DNA from: Halovulum marinum
GTDB taxonomy: Bacteria; Pseudomonadota; Alphaproteobacteria; Rhodobacterales; Rhodobacteraceae
Length of the DNA: 64,000 bases
Direction: 5' to 3'
Assembly (NCBI RefSeq): GCF_009697225.1
Contig: NZ_WIND01000003.1
Location: forward strand, 186,001-250,000
Shown: positions 36,820 to 45,473 of the stretch, piece by piece
How the letters are laid out: each line of letters starts with the position of its first letter
Numbering within the stretch: position 1 is the stretch's first letter
Made by a program: the position numbers and the translations under genes
The notes under the pieces: generated by a model
Seen by the model: only the letters and a program-made list of their open reading frames with translations
The model's database searches: none
Told to the model about the DNA's origin: nothing

Positions 36820-37595
36820 TACTCGCGTGCCTCCGACCACTGCATCAGCCGCGCCTGGATCTTGCGGAAGATGCGATCCATGATGAACGCGCAGGCGCCG
36901 ATGATGATGATGATCATCATCACCTGGTCGGTCAGGAAATAGCGCCGCCCCTCCTGCAGCAGGAAGCCGAGGCCGTTCTGCGCCGCCAGCAGTTCCGAGG
37001 CGACCAGCGTCGTCCAGGCGGCGGCCAGCGCGATCCGGTATCCGGTGATGATGAACGGCGTCGCCGCCGGCACCGCCACGGTGCGGAACACCTGGAACCG
37101 GGTCGCGCCCATGGTCGAGGCGGCGTCGACGTAGACCTGCGGCACGTTCTTCATGCCGGCGATCACGTTGACCACGCAGACCATGAAGCAGGCGATGGTG
37201 ATGATCAGCACGCGGCTGAACTCGCCGATGCCGAACCAGATGATGATGATCGGGATATAGGCCAGCGGCGGGATCGGGCGCACCGCCTCGATCAGCGGAT
37301 CGAAGATGTACTCCATCGTCTGGTACCAGCCGATCAGGCATCCCAGCACCAGCGCCAGCGTGGTGCCGATCAGGAACCCCATGCCGATGCGGAACAGGCT
37401 GGCGCCCAGCGCCGTGATCAGGTTGCCGTCCGTGAGGTTGGTGAAGAACGACGTCACGATGTCCCGGATCGGCGGCAGCAGCGCGGGGTTGTTGTCCGGC
37501 AGGTTGGTCACCCAGACGTAGGCCGCGAAGACCGTGGCGACGGACAAGACGCCTAGAAGCAGGCGTCTTGAGCCGAGTGTGTTCCAGGTCGGCAT
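36819..37595 (-). CDS. Nitrate/sulfonate/taurine-type ABC transporter permease
   Basis: A 258-residue permease of the SsuC/TauC family with about six helices and the EAA loop DAASTMGATRFQVFRTVAVPAATPFIITGYRIALAAAW. NPALLPPIRDIVTSF and EAVRPIPPLAYIPIIIIWFGIGE are family hallmarks. It starts 6 bases after the binding-protein stop. Confidence 0.88.
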   Translation of the reverse strand: MPTWNTLGSRRLLLGVLSVATVFAAYVWVTNLPDNNPALLPPIRDIVTSFFTNLTDGNLITALGASLFRIGMGFLIGTTLALVLGCLIGWYQTMEYIFDPLIEAVRPIPPLAYIPIIIIWFGIGEFSRVLIITIACFMVCVVNVIAGMKNVPQVYVDAASTMGATRFQVFRTVAVPAATPFIITGYRIALAAAWTTLVASELLAAQNGLGFLLQEGRRYFLTDQVMMIIIIIGACAFIMDRIFRKIQARLMQWSEARE

Positions 37596-37600
37596 GGGGC

Positions 37601-38635
37601 TCAGATCTGCTTGACGATCTGGTCCGAGACCAGCGCATCGAGATCGGGCACGCCCGAGATCTTGTCGTTGGCGACCAGGAATTCGGACTGCACGCGCAGC
37701 GACTCGTTCAGGATGCCCTTGGCATAGACGTCCTTGATCTCGGCGGTGTCGAAATAGAAGTAGTTGTTCAGCAGCGGCTCGACCTCGGCCGGCGTGACGC
37801 TGGCGCGACCGATGGTCTTCTGCCAGGCGACCATGCGGTCGACCACGGCGGCGTTGTCCTCGCGCAGCATGCCGACGCCCTGGTCGTGGAACGCGGCGAC
37901 GGCAAGGCGCAGGGCCTCTTCCTTGGCGTCCAGCGTCTGCTGCGTGGTCATGAACACGTCCATGATGCTGGGCCGCTTGTCGATCGGCATCGCCGCGCCC
38001 TCGGCCAGCATCGCCGCGCCGGGCAGCTTGTCGAAGATCAGCTGACGCGATGTGGCCAGCGGCACGGTCGCATCCACCGCGCCGGCGATCAGCGCGGCCT
38101 GGGCGTCGATCGGCTCCATGTTGATGCGCTTCATGGGCATGTTCTGAAGCCCCCGCGACTTCAGCACCGTGTCGAGGAAGAAATCGAAGTTCGAGCCCGA
38201 GGTGACGGCCACGCGCTTGCCCTCGAGATCGGCAAGCTCGGTCATCCCCGGCTGGCCGACGATGGTGAACAGACCCGAGGCATCGCCGCAAACCGATATC
38301 TCGCGGAAGTCGGCGACCTTGCGGGCCATCGCCGCCAGCGGCGGGACCGAGCCGACGGTGATCGCGTCGACCGATCCGCCGACCATCGCCTCGATCGCCG
38401 GCGGGCCCGAGGGAAAGACGCTGAATTCCATGTCCACGCCGGGCGCGAAACCCTGATCCTGCACCAGCCAGTAGATCCCGAAGGAATAGGCCGGGATGAT
38501 GCCGACGCGCAGCTTCTCGTTCGCGGCATGGGCCTTGCCGATGAAGAAGTTCGGCGCGGCCAGCGCGGTGGCGGCGGCGGCGCCGCCCTTCAGCAGGCCG
38601 CGGCGCGAAAGGTTGGTGCGGCTCGGATTGGACAT
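37601..38635 (-). CDS. Tat-exported ABC binding protein (NMT1/SsuA type)
   Basis: A 344-residue periplasmic binding protein with a Tat signal (LSRRGLLKGGAAAATALAAPNFFIGKAHA). The mature part resembles NMT1/THI5/SsuA binding proteins (LRVGIIPAYSFGIYWLVQDQGFAPGVDMEFSVFPSGPPAIEAMVGGSVDAITVGSVPPL). The ligand may be a sulfonate, a nitrogen compound or another small anion. GGAGGA precedes the ATG. A strong promoter carrying the shared SorC-type operator lies 70-100 bases upstream, linking it to the sugar genes. Confidence 0.86.
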   Translation of the reverse strand: MSNPSRTNLSRRGLLKGGAAAATALAAPNFFIGKAHAANEKLRVGIIPAYSFGIYWLVQDQGFAPGVDMEFSVFPSGPPAIEAMVGGSVDAITVGSVPPLAAMARKVADFREISVCGDASGLFTIVGQPGMTELADLEGKRVAVTSGSNFDFFLDTVLKSRGLQNMPMKRINMEPIDAQAALIAGAVDATVPLATSRQLIFDKLPGAAMLAEGAAMPIDKRPSIMDVFMTTQQTLDAKEEALRLAVAAFHDQGVGMLREDNAAVVDRMVAWQKTIGRASVTPAEVEPLLNNYFYFDTAEIKDVYAKGILNESLRVQSEFLVANDKISGVPDLDALVSDQIVKQI

Positions 38636-38705
38636 CGTGTTCCTCCTCTGGTGGGGCCGGGTTCATCCCGGCCTGCGGACCCGCGCCCGCTTTCTTGTCG
38701 GTGCA

Positions 38706-38733
38706 AGTATCGCCGGTTTTTTACAATTGTCAA
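38706..38733 (-). promoter_or_regulatory. Promoter of the NMT1/SsuA-type transporter operon
   Basis: Minus-strand TTGACA (38728-38733), 16-base spacer, GATACT (38706-38711), giving a leader of about 65 bases. The -35 lies inside the operator palindrome at 38720, so a bound regulator would block it. Confidence 0.6.
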
Positions 38734-38753
38734 ATATTTTGTCTTTTATCTAT
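38720..38753. promoter_or_regulatory. Shared operator, copy 1 (SorC regulon)
   Basis: The core palindrome TTTACAATTGTCAA (38720-38733) is followed by TTTTGTCTTTTATC. The same 34-base pattern occurs at 45393-45426 and 50476-50509. It overlaps the transporter promoter and lies about 110 bases from the end of the SorC gene. Confidence 0.6.
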
Positions 38754-38822
38754 CCGCCTGTGTTTCGGAGCGCGAACAGGGAATTGAACGATGCGGCAGC
38801 CACGGAAACGCCCGGCGGCCGC

Positions 38823-38843
38823 CCCGGTTCGGGTAAAACCGGG
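38823..38843 (-). terminator. Hairpin after the SorC gene
   Basis: CCCGGTT/AACCGGG with a 7-base loop lies 18 bases beyond the SorC stop. It separates the enzyme/SorC operon from the transporter operon, which has its own promoter. Confidence 0.4.
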
Positions 38844-38860
38844 CCCGCACGCGCCGGCCT

Positions 38861-39844
38861 TCAGTCTTGGGCCAGAAGTTCCTCGGCCAGCGGCTCGTCG
38901 ACGCACAGGTGCGTCGCCAGCCCGCCGCGCAGGATCGCCAGCGCCGCGTCCAGACGGTCCTTGCCGGCGATGACCACCAGCTTGCGGTCGGCGCGGCGCA
39001 GCTGCTCGACCTCGACCGCGATGACGCGGTCGTTGGGTGGCAGGTCGATGGCCGCGCCCCGCCCGTCGATGTAGCGACAGCAGACGATGCCCCTGGCGCC
39101 GGCCTGCACCGCCTCGGCCACCTGCGCCTCGCTGGCGATGCCGGCGGCGATCAGGTGGGTGTCGGGGTTGGTGTTGCCGATCGAGTAGATCGCCACATCC
39201 AGACATTCCAGCCGCTCGAGCTGCGCGGCAATCGTCGGCTCGGCCCGCAGGCTGTCGGCCAGCGCCGCCGAGGACAGCACCGCCGGCGCGTGCAGCGTGT
39301 AGCAATCGGCGTTCAGGTTGTTGGCGATTCTGATCGCGCAATCCTCGGACGCCGCGACCCGGTCCGACACCATCGAGCCGATCAGCTGGCAGACGGTGAC
39401 GTCGGGCACCGGCTGGCGCGGCATCGCGCCGGCGACGGCCTTGATCGTCTCGCCCCAGGCGACGCCGACGGTATCGCCGGGGCGCACCACGTCGAGCACC
39501 GCCATCGCGGCGACGCGGGCCAGCTGCGCCAGCGACTCCGCCCGGTCCGGCGCCTGCGCGGATCCGGCGCGCGAGCGCGAGACGTAGGCGTCCTGCAGGC
39601 CGTATTTCGCGCACAGTCGCCGCGACAGGGTCGAGGCGGCCAGCACCTCGCCGTCGACGCGGATCTCGACGATGCCGCGGTCTCGGCTCTCGCGCAGCAT
39701 GTTCACAACGGTCGGGCGCGACACCCCCAGCCGCTTGGCGATCTCGCTCTGCGTCAGGCCCTCGCCGTAGTAGAGCAGCGCGACGTTGGCCAGCAGCGCG
39801 TCCTTGTCGCTGAACGGGGTCGCGGGGCTGTCGTCGCGGGCCAT
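38861..39844 (-). CDS. SorC/DeoR family sugar-binding transcriptional regulator
   Basis: A 327-residue regulator with an N-terminal helix-turn-helix (YYGEGLTQSEIAKRLGVSRPTVVNMLRESRDRGIVEI) and a C-terminal sugar-phosphate-binding domain of the SorC type (GDTVGVAWGETIKAVAGAMP, IYSIGNTNPDTHLIAAGIASEAQVAEAVQAGARGIVCCRYID). Such proteins bind a phosphorylated sugar as effector, fitting the kinase and epimerase genes just upstream in the same operon. It is likely to bind the shared operator at three promoters in 38.7-50.5 kb. It starts one base after the preceding stop. Confidence 0.87.
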   Translation of the reverse strand: MARDDSPATPFSDKDALLANVALLYYGEGLTQSEIAKRLGVSRPTVVNMLRESRDRGIVEIRVDGEVLAASTLSRRLCAKYGLQDAYVSRSRAGSAQAPDRAESLAQLARVAAMAVLDVVRPGDTVGVAWGETIKAVAGAMPRQPVPDVTVCQLIGSMVSDRVAASEDCAIRIANNLNADCYTLHAPAVLSSAALADSLRAEPTIAAQLERLECLDVAIYSIGNTNPDTHLIAAGIASEAQVAEAVQAGARGIVCCRYIDGRGAAIDLPPNDRVIAVEVEQLRRADRKLVVIAGKDRLDAALAILRGGLATHLCVDEPLAEELLAQD

Positions 39845-39845
39845 G

Positions 39846-40511
39846 TCAGGCGGTCACCTTCTTCTGCCCCGACTGGCCGTAGTTCTGCCGGAACCAGTTG
39901 AAGCAGCGGTCGATTTCCTCCTGCGGAAGCTCGTCGACCGGGCCGCGGGTCATCGCCAGGTGCGTGGTCATGGCCGCTTCCTCCAGGTACATCGCGAACG
40001 AGGTCGCCTCGGCCGCCGACTTGCCCATGGTGAAGACCCCATGCGCCTTGACCAGCGCAGCATAGCCACCGTCCGCGGCCTCGACAACGGCCTGCCCCGT
40101 ATCGACCTCGCCGGGCGTGGCATAGCGCGAGCACGGCACGTCGCGGCCCAGCATGTGGGTGATCGGCGTCAGCACCGCCGGGATCCGCTCGCCCCGCGCG
40201 GCAAAACTGCTGGCATAGGGCGAATGGGTGTGGGCAATGCCGAACACGTCCGGCCGCGCCGCATAGATGTAGAGGTGCAGCCCGGTATCGACCGAGGGCT
40301 TCATTTGCCCCTCGATGACGGTGCCGTCCATGTCGACGACCACCATCGTCTGCGGCGTCAGCTTCTTGAACTTCACCCCCGAGGGCTTGATCACGACCAG
40401 CCCGGTTTCCGGGTCGCGCCCCGAAACGTTGCCGCCCGAGCCGACGACCAGCCCGTTCGCCGGCAGCTCGTGGTTCTGCTCGCAGACCTCTTTTTTCAAC
40501 GCCTCAAGCAT
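39846..40511 (-). CDS. Class II aldolase/epimerase, AraD-like
   Basis: A 221-residue zinc enzyme of the AraD/FucA family. Metal His94 and His96 lie in IAHTHSPYA and His157 in VKAHGVFTMG; GSGGNVSGR binds the phosphate. The key position that is Glu in fuculose-phosphate aldolase is Asp75 (KPSVDTGLHLYIY), as in L-ribulose-5-phosphate 4-epimerase, and the C-terminus NYGQSGQ recalls AraD. I therefore favour a 4-epimerase making D-xylulose 5-phosphate, but an aldolase is possible. It overlaps the alcohol dehydrogenase stop by 8 bases. Confidence 0.8.
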   Translation of the reverse strand: MLEALKKEVCEQNHELPANGLVVGSGGNVSGRDPETGLVVIKPSGVKFKKLTPQTMVVVDMDGTVIEGQMKPSVDTGLHLYIYAARPDVFGIAHTHSPYASSFAARGERIPAVLTPITHMLGRDVPCSRYATPGEVDTGQAVVEAADGGYAALVKAHGVFTMGKSAAEATSFAMYLEEAAMTTHLAMTRGPVDELPQEEIDRCFNWFRQNYGQSGQKKVTA

Positions 40512-41565
40512 GGGCTTTTTCCTTCGGTATTCCGTGGGGATAGACGACGATCTTCAACGACTTCTCGGCCGCGCGCAGCATCTCGAACGCCCGCGCCGAC
40601 TCGGCGATGTCGAACCGGTGCGAGATCGCCGCGTCGGCCCTGATCCGGCCGGCCTCCAGCAGGCGGATATAGCTGTAGGTGTCGGTATGGTCCGAGGAAT
40701 AGCGCGAGGTCACGGTGATCTGGTCGAAATAGGCCCTCGCCCCGTCGCGCACCCAGTCGGTGCCCGGCGCCAGCGGCGCGCCCAGGTGCAGCGTGCCGCC
40801 GACCTCGACCAGGTCCTCGGCCTGCGCCCAGGCCTGCGGGAAGGGCGCGATCACTATCACCGTATCGGCCAGCCGGCCGTTGTTGGCGGCGCGCAGCGCC
40901 GCGACCGCATCCTCGGTCTTCGGGTTGATCGTGTGCGTCGCGCCGAACTCGCGCGCCCTTTCCAGCCGCCAGTCCGAGAAATCCAGCGCGATCACCTTGC
41001 CCGCCCCGAACAGCGGCGCCAGGTGCACGAAGCCCTGCCCCATGAAGCCGGCGCCGACCACGGCCACGGTATCGCCGGGCTGGATGTTGCAGACCTTCAG
41101 CCCGGACATCACGCAGGACCACGGCTCGATGGTCACGGCGGCCTCGGTCGAGATGCTGTCGGGCAGCTTGTGCGCATCCATCGCCAGGTGCTGCGCGGTC
41201 ACCCGGTAGTATTCGCACACCCCGCCCGGATCCAGCTTCATCGAGGAATAGAACGGATCGCGGGTGAAATGCCCGCGCCGCGACAGGTGGCTGTCGACGC
41301 GGCCGACATGGTGGTTGATGAACAGCCGGTCGCCGATCTTGTAGTCGGTGATCTGCGCGCCGACCTCGACCACCTCGCCGATCGGCTCGTGCCCCAGCAC
41401 CTTCGGTTCGGCCTTCTTGTACCAGGCCATGGTCTCGCCGCCGCACAGGCCGCAGGCCAGGGTTTTCAGCAGGATCTCGTCCGGGCCGATCTGCGGCACC
41501 GGGCGTTCCTCCAGCCGGATATCGTCGAGCGCGTGATAAACGGCGGCCTTCATGGTTGCGGTCAT
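40504..41565 (-). CDS. Zinc-type alcohol/polyol dehydrogenase (MDR family)
   Basis: A 353-residue medium-chain dehydrogenase. The catalytic zinc site is Cys38 (LACGLCGGET) with His59-Glu60 (VLGHEPIGEV); the NAD site is VAVVGAGFMGQGFVHLAPLFGAGKVIALDFSDWRLE with an Asp that prefers NAD+. The lobe that usually carries the four structural-zinc cysteines reads HHVGRVDSHLSRRGHFTRD and lacks them. It probably oxidises a polyol or secondary alcohol to the ketose for the adjoining kinase. The ATG at 41565 overlaps the kinase stop (ATGA). Confidence 0.83.
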   Translation of the reverse strand: MTATMKAAVYHALDDIRLEERPVPQIGPDEILLKTLACGLCGGETMAWYKKAEPKVLGHEPIGEVVEVGAQITDYKIGDRLFINHHVGRVDSHLSRRGHFTRDPFYSSMKLDPGGVCEYYRVTAQHLAMDAHKLPDSISTEAAVTIEPWSCVMSGLKVCNIQPGDTVAVVGAGFMGQGFVHLAPLFGAGKVIALDFSDWRLERAREFGATHTINPKTEDAVAALRAANNGRLADTVIVIAPFPQAWAQAEDLVEVGGTLHLGAPLAPGTDWVRDGARAYFDQITVTSRYSSDHTDTYSYIRLLEAGRIRADAAISHRFDIAESARAFEMLRAAEKSLKIVVYPHGIPKEKAHA

Positions 41566-43067
41566 GAATTTTCCTCTTGCTGGGTCCACAGCGCCCGGCA
41601 GGCGTCGGACAACGTGCGATAGCGGGCGAAAGCCGCGTCACAGGCGGCGGAAGTCGCCGGGTCCGGGTCGTAGCGCAGCGTCGCCTCGTCGCGCCGCGCC
41701 AGTTGGCAGGCATCGCCCTGCCCCGCCGCCGCGGCGCCAAGGCAGGCCGCGCCCCAAAGCCCGTGATCCGAAGCCTCGGCGACGAGGATCGGCACCTGCA
41801 TCACGTCGGCGATGATCTGGCACCAGAGCGCGTTGCGCGCGCCGCCACCCGTCAGGCGGACCGGCTTGTCGGGGCGGCCGCCTTCCTCCTCGAAGCAATG
41901 GCGCAGGCTGAACGCCGCGCCTTCCATCACCGCGCGGCCCATGTCGGCCTTGGTGCTGCCGGCGGACAGGCCGAAGAACGCGCCGCGCGCCTTGGGCGCG
42001 ACGAAGGGCGCGCGCTCGCCGTTCAGGTACGGCAGGAACGTCACCCCGTTCGCCCCCGGCGGCACGTCGCGGGCCAGCGCGTTCAGCTTGCCCGCGATCT
42101 CGGCCGGGGTCTCGCCGCCCAGCGTCTGCGGATGCAGCGCGCAGAACCAGTCGAAGGCGGCCGCGCCCGTAGTCGGCGCAAGAATGCGCGTCAGCAGCCT
42201 GCCATTGGCGTGAAAGGCTGTCGCACCGACCGGCAGGTCGGTCGGCTCGACGCGGTCGGTCAGGATGTTCACCACCGCCGTGGTGCCCAGGATCATCATC
42301 GTCTCGCCCGCGCGGTCCATGCCCATGCCGACGATCATCGCCGACAGGTCCATGGTCCCGACCGAAACCGGCACGCCCTCGGGCAGACCGGTCGCCTGCG
42401 CCGCCTCGGGCGTCACCGCGCCCAGCCGGCTGTCCGCCGGGCGGGGCGGCGACAGCTTCGCGGCCAGCGCGGCCGAATCCAGCGCCTCCAGCGCCTTCGG
42501 GTCATACTCCCGCGCCGCGAAGTCCAGGAACGGGATCGAGGCATCCGAGAAATCCGTCGCCAGTTCCCCGGTCAGGCGGAAGCCCACCCAGTCGGCGCAG
42601 TAGAGCACCCGGTCGATCCTCGCCGCCCGCTCGGGCTCATGCGCCAGCAGCCACTGGTGGATGGTACCGGCGGTGCCGGGCCAGATCGCGGTGTTGCAGG
42701 CGCGGCTGACCGCCGCCGCCCGCCCCGAGGCATACAGATCCGCCACCGCGTCCGCGGCACGGGTGTCGTTCCACAGGATCGCCGGGCCGACCGGCTGGCG
42801 CTCCGCGTCCAGCGCCCACAGCCCGTCGCCCTGCGCGGCGATGCCGACGCTGGCGATGCGGCCCGGATCGATGCCCTCCAGCGCCGCGCGCACCGCCCGG
42901 CAGACCCCGGCCCAGACCGCCTGCATGTCCTGCTCGGACCGTCCGCCGGGGCCGACGGTGACCACGCCCGGCGCTTCGCCGAAGGCCAGCCGCGTGCCGG
43001 TCGCATCATAGACCCCCGCCTTGATCGCGGTGGTCCCGGCGTCGATCCCCAGCCATAGATCCGGCAA
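41562..43067 (-). CDS. FGGY family carbohydrate kinase (xylulokinase-like)
   Basis: A 501-residue sugar kinase with two actin-like ATPase domains. WLGIDAGTTAIKAGVYDATG is phosphate loop 1, GTMDLSAMIVGMG contains the probable catalytic Asp, and ALVMEGAAF-type VMEGAAFSLRHCFEEEGGRPDKPVRLTGGGARNALWCQIIADVMQVPI is the C-terminal ATP/adenosine motif. The family phosphorylates ketoses such as xylulose, ribulose and fuculose; with an AraD-like enzyme next to it an L-pentulose is most likely. It lies 15 bases after the BisC-like gene. Confidence 0.85.
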   Translation of the reverse strand: MPDLWLGIDAGTTAIKAGVYDATGTRLAFGEAPGVVTVGPGGRSEQDMQAVWAGVCRAVRAALEGIDPGRIASVGIAAQGDGLWALDAERQPVGPAILWNDTRAADAVADLYASGRAAAVSRACNTAIWPGTAGTIHQWLLAHEPERAARIDRVLYCADWVGFRLTGELATDFSDASIPFLDFAAREYDPKALEALDSAALAAKLSPPRPADSRLGAVTPEAAQATGLPEGVPVSVGTMDLSAMIVGMGMDRAGETMMILGTTAVVNILTDRVEPTDLPVGATAFHANGRLLTRILAPTTGAAAFDWFCALHPQTLGGETPAEIAGKLNALARDVPPGANGVTFLPYLNGERAPFVAPKARGAFFGLSAGSTKADMGRAVMEGAAFSLRHCFEEEGGRPDKPVRLTGGGARNALWCQIIADVMQVPILVAEASDHGLWGAACLGAAAAGQGDACQLARRDEATLRYDPDPATSAACDAAFARYRTLSDACRALWTQQEENS

Positions 43068-43082
43068 ATCGTCCTCCCTGTC

Positions 43083-45374
43083 TCAGTCCCGCGCCACCAG
43101 CGGCGGCGCATCCAGTGCGCGCACCATCGGCAGCGGGCCGGTCCATTTCTCGGCCCAGACCAGCGTGGTGTGGCTGATGTTGCCCTGCGCCAGCGCCGAG
43201 GTGCCCTTGTCCAGCGTCACCGCGTTCGGGTTGCCGTGGACGCAGATCCGCCCCTGCGCCGTGTCCTGCAAATCCGCCCAGGCGCCGGTCGGCAGCACCA
43301 CCACATCGCGGCGCATCGCCTCGTCCAGCCGCAGCCCGGCCAGACATCCGCCGCGCTTGTTGCAGAGCAGCACCACGCAGCCCTCGGACAGCCCGCGCGC
43401 GGCGGCGGTTTCGGGGTGCATCCGGCACACCTCGCGCCCGTGCAGCTTTGCCGCCGCCGCCTCGTCGCCGTTGTCCAACTGGCTGTGGAGCCGCGTGTCC
43501 GGCTGCTGCGAGATCAGGTGCAGCGCGCCGCCGATCGCGTTCATCGTCCATTCGGCCGGCGGCATCCAGGCCGGGTGGCCGGGGCAGTCGTCCAGCCCCA
43601 TCGCGGCGATCCGTTCGTTGAACAGCGTCAGCTTGCCGCTTTCGCTGGGCAGCGGGTTCGCCTGCGGATCGGCGACGAAATCGCCGAACAGCACCCGGGT
43701 CTCATCCGCGTCGGGGATGGTGAACCGGCCCTGCGCCCGGAAGCTCTCGTAATCCGGCAGCGCGAAGCCCTCGGCCTGCGCGACCGACTGGCACCCGGAC
43801 CAGAGCCAGCGCATCCAGCCGTCGACGTCGCGGCCCTCGGTAAAGGCCTCGCCCACGCCCAGCCTTTCGGCCAGCCCGGCAAAGATCGCGTGATCGTCCC
43901 GCGCCTCGCCCATCGGCTCGAGCACCCTGGACATGAAGATCAGCGACGGGTCGCGCCGGTTGATCATGATGTCCTCGCGCTCCAGCGCCACGGTCGAGGG
44001 CAGCACGATATCGGCCCGCCGCGCCGTCGCGGTCCAGCTGTGGTCGTTGACGATCACCGTCTCGGGCCGGGTCCAGGCGCGCTCCAGCTTCAGCAGGTCC
44101 TGGTGGTGGTGGAACGGGTTGCCGCCGGCCCAGCAGACCAGCTTGATATCGGGATAGGTCCGCTCCTCGCCATTGTACCGATAGGTCCCGCCGGGGTTCA
44201 GCAGCATGTCCGAGATCCGCGCGACGGGAATGAAATCCCGCACCGGGTTGCGCCCCTGCGAGACCGAAGGCCAGCTGATGAACCGCTTCGCCCGCCCCGG
44301 CGGCGTGGTCGAGCCGTAGCCGAAGCCGAAGCCCGTGCCCGGCTGACCGATCTGCCCCAGCACGGCGGCCAGCGCCAGCCCGGCCCAGACCGCCTGCTCG
44401 CCGTGATCGGCGCGCTGCATCCCCCAGGTGACCGAGACCATGACCCGCTCCCGCGCCATCTCGGCGGCAAGCGCGCGGATGTCGTCGGCGGGCATGTCGC
44501 ACAGCGGCGCAGCCCAGTCCGGGGTCCTGGCGACGCCATCGCCGCCCATGACATGGTCGCGGAACCGCTCCCACCCGCTGGTGCAGCGCTTCAGGAACGC
44601 CTCGTCATGCCAGCCGTTGGCGAACAGCTCGTGCGTCAGCGCCAGCATCAGCGCCACGTCGGAGCCGGGGCGCACCGGCAGCCAGCGCGCGTTCGGCAGG
44701 TCGGCAAGGTCGCTGCGCAAGGGCGAGACGCAGACCGTCTTCATGCCCCGCGCCGCCGCCTTGCCCATCCAGTCGTCGACCTCGTGCAGGCTGGTCCCGC
44801 CCGCCGCGATCTGCGCCGTCCGGCCCGACACGCCGCCGAAGGCCAGGAACAGCGTGCAGTTCTCGGCGATCAGCGGCCAACTGGTCAGGCCTTCCTCGAC
44901 CTCCTTGTTGGTCAAGCCGGTGATGTGCGGCAGGATCACCTCGCCGGCGGCGTGCGAATAGGTATCGCGCGCGGCGACATAGCCGCCCGCCAGGTTCAGG
45001 AACCGCCGCATCTGCGACTGCGCATGGTGGAACCGCCCCGCGCTCGACCAGCCGTAGGAGCCGCCATAGATCGCGCCGTTGCCGTGGGTGTCGATCACGC
45101 GGCGCATCTCGCCCGCGGCGATATCCAGCACTTCGTCCCAGGGCATCTCGACAAAGGCATCGTCGTTGCGCGCCGCGCCCTTGTCACCGCCCAGCCAGCC
45201 CTTGCGCACGGCGGGCCGCTGGATCCGCGCGCGCGGATCGCGCGCCGCCGACAGCCAGCCCTTGCCGACCCGCGAGGGCGCGGGATCGTCGGCCAGGGGC
45301 TCCAGCCGCATGGCGTCGCCCGCGCCGGTGACGCGGTAGGCGCCCCAATGCGCCGCGGTCATGCGATTTGCCAT
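43083..45374 (-). CDS. BisC-like molybdopterin oxidoreductase (S/N-oxide reductase)
   Basis: A 763-residue member of the DMSO/TMAO/biotin-sulfoxide reductase group that binds bis-MGD. AIYGGSYGWSSAGRFHHAQSQMRRFLNLAGGYV (from residue 102) has the Ser that coordinates molybdenum; there is no N-terminal Fe-S motif and no Tat signal, so it is cytoplasmic like BisC. YGWSSAG, GMQRADHGEQ, GNPFHHHQD and HSQLDNG are conserved family pieces. The large upstream open frame is a shadow. It is the first gene of the operon with kinase, dehydrogenase, epimerase and SorC, unusual company for such an enzyme. Confidence 0.87.
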   Translation of the reverse strand: MANRMTAAHWGAYRVTGAGDAMRLEPLADDPAPSRVGKGWLSAARDPRARIQRPAVRKGWLGGDKGAARNDDAFVEMPWDEVLDIAAGEMRRVIDTHGNGAIYGGSYGWSSAGRFHHAQSQMRRFLNLAGGYVAARDTYSHAAGEVILPHITGLTNKEVEEGLTSWPLIAENCTLFLAFGGVSGRTAQIAAGGTSLHEVDDWMGKAAARGMKTVCVSPLRSDLADLPNARWLPVRPGSDVALMLALTHELFANGWHDEAFLKRCTSGWERFRDHVMGGDGVARTPDWAAPLCDMPADDIRALAAEMARERVMVSVTWGMQRADHGEQAVWAGLALAAVLGQIGQPGTGFGFGYGSTTPPGRAKRFISWPSVSQGRNPVRDFIPVARISDMLLNPGGTYRYNGEERTYPDIKLVCWAGGNPFHHHQDLLKLERAWTRPETVIVNDHSWTATARRADIVLPSTVALEREDIMINRRDPSLIFMSRVLEPMGEARDDHAIFAGLAERLGVGEAFTEGRDVDGWMRWLWSGCQSVAQAEGFALPDYESFRAQGRFTIPDADETRVLFGDFVADPQANPLPSESGKLTLFNERIAAMGLDDCPGHPAWMPPAEWTMNAIGGALHLISQQPDTRLHSQLDNGDEAAAAKLHGREVCRMHPETAAARGLSEGCVVLLCNKRGGCLAGLRLDEAMRRDVVVLPTGAWADLQDTAQGRICVHGNPNAVTLDKGTSALAQGNISHTTLVWAEKWTGPLPMVRALDAPPLVARD

Positions 45375-45392
45375 CAGCCCAGCCTCTCGTCC

Positions 45393-45426
45393 TTTACATT
45401 TGTAAAATACATTGTCATATGATACC
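45393..45426. promoter_or_regulatory. Shared operator, copy 2 (divergent bisC/transketolase promoter)
   Basis: TTTACATTTGTAAA followed by TTGTCATATGATA: the core palindrome and a second palindromic half match the copies at 38720 and 50476. It lies between the divergent BisC-like and transketolase genes, in the only AT-rich patch of the gap, so it can control both directions. Confidence 0.6.
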
Positions 45427-45473
45427 TCACTTTGCAACCGGAATGATCCCGCCCCGAGGAGGAGTGATGCGAC

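Noticed and set aside
39846-40511. Plain fuculose-phosphate aldolase assignment
   Set aside because: Asp75 replaces the aldolase-type Glu, as in L-ribulose-5-phosphate 4-epimerase, so the aldolase name was not used as the main call.
43170-45422. A 750-codon frame antisense to the BisC-like gene, and the upstream extension of that gene to 47831
   Set aside because: Both cross genes with firm motifs; the extension runs through the transketolase genes and the operator. They are GC shadows.
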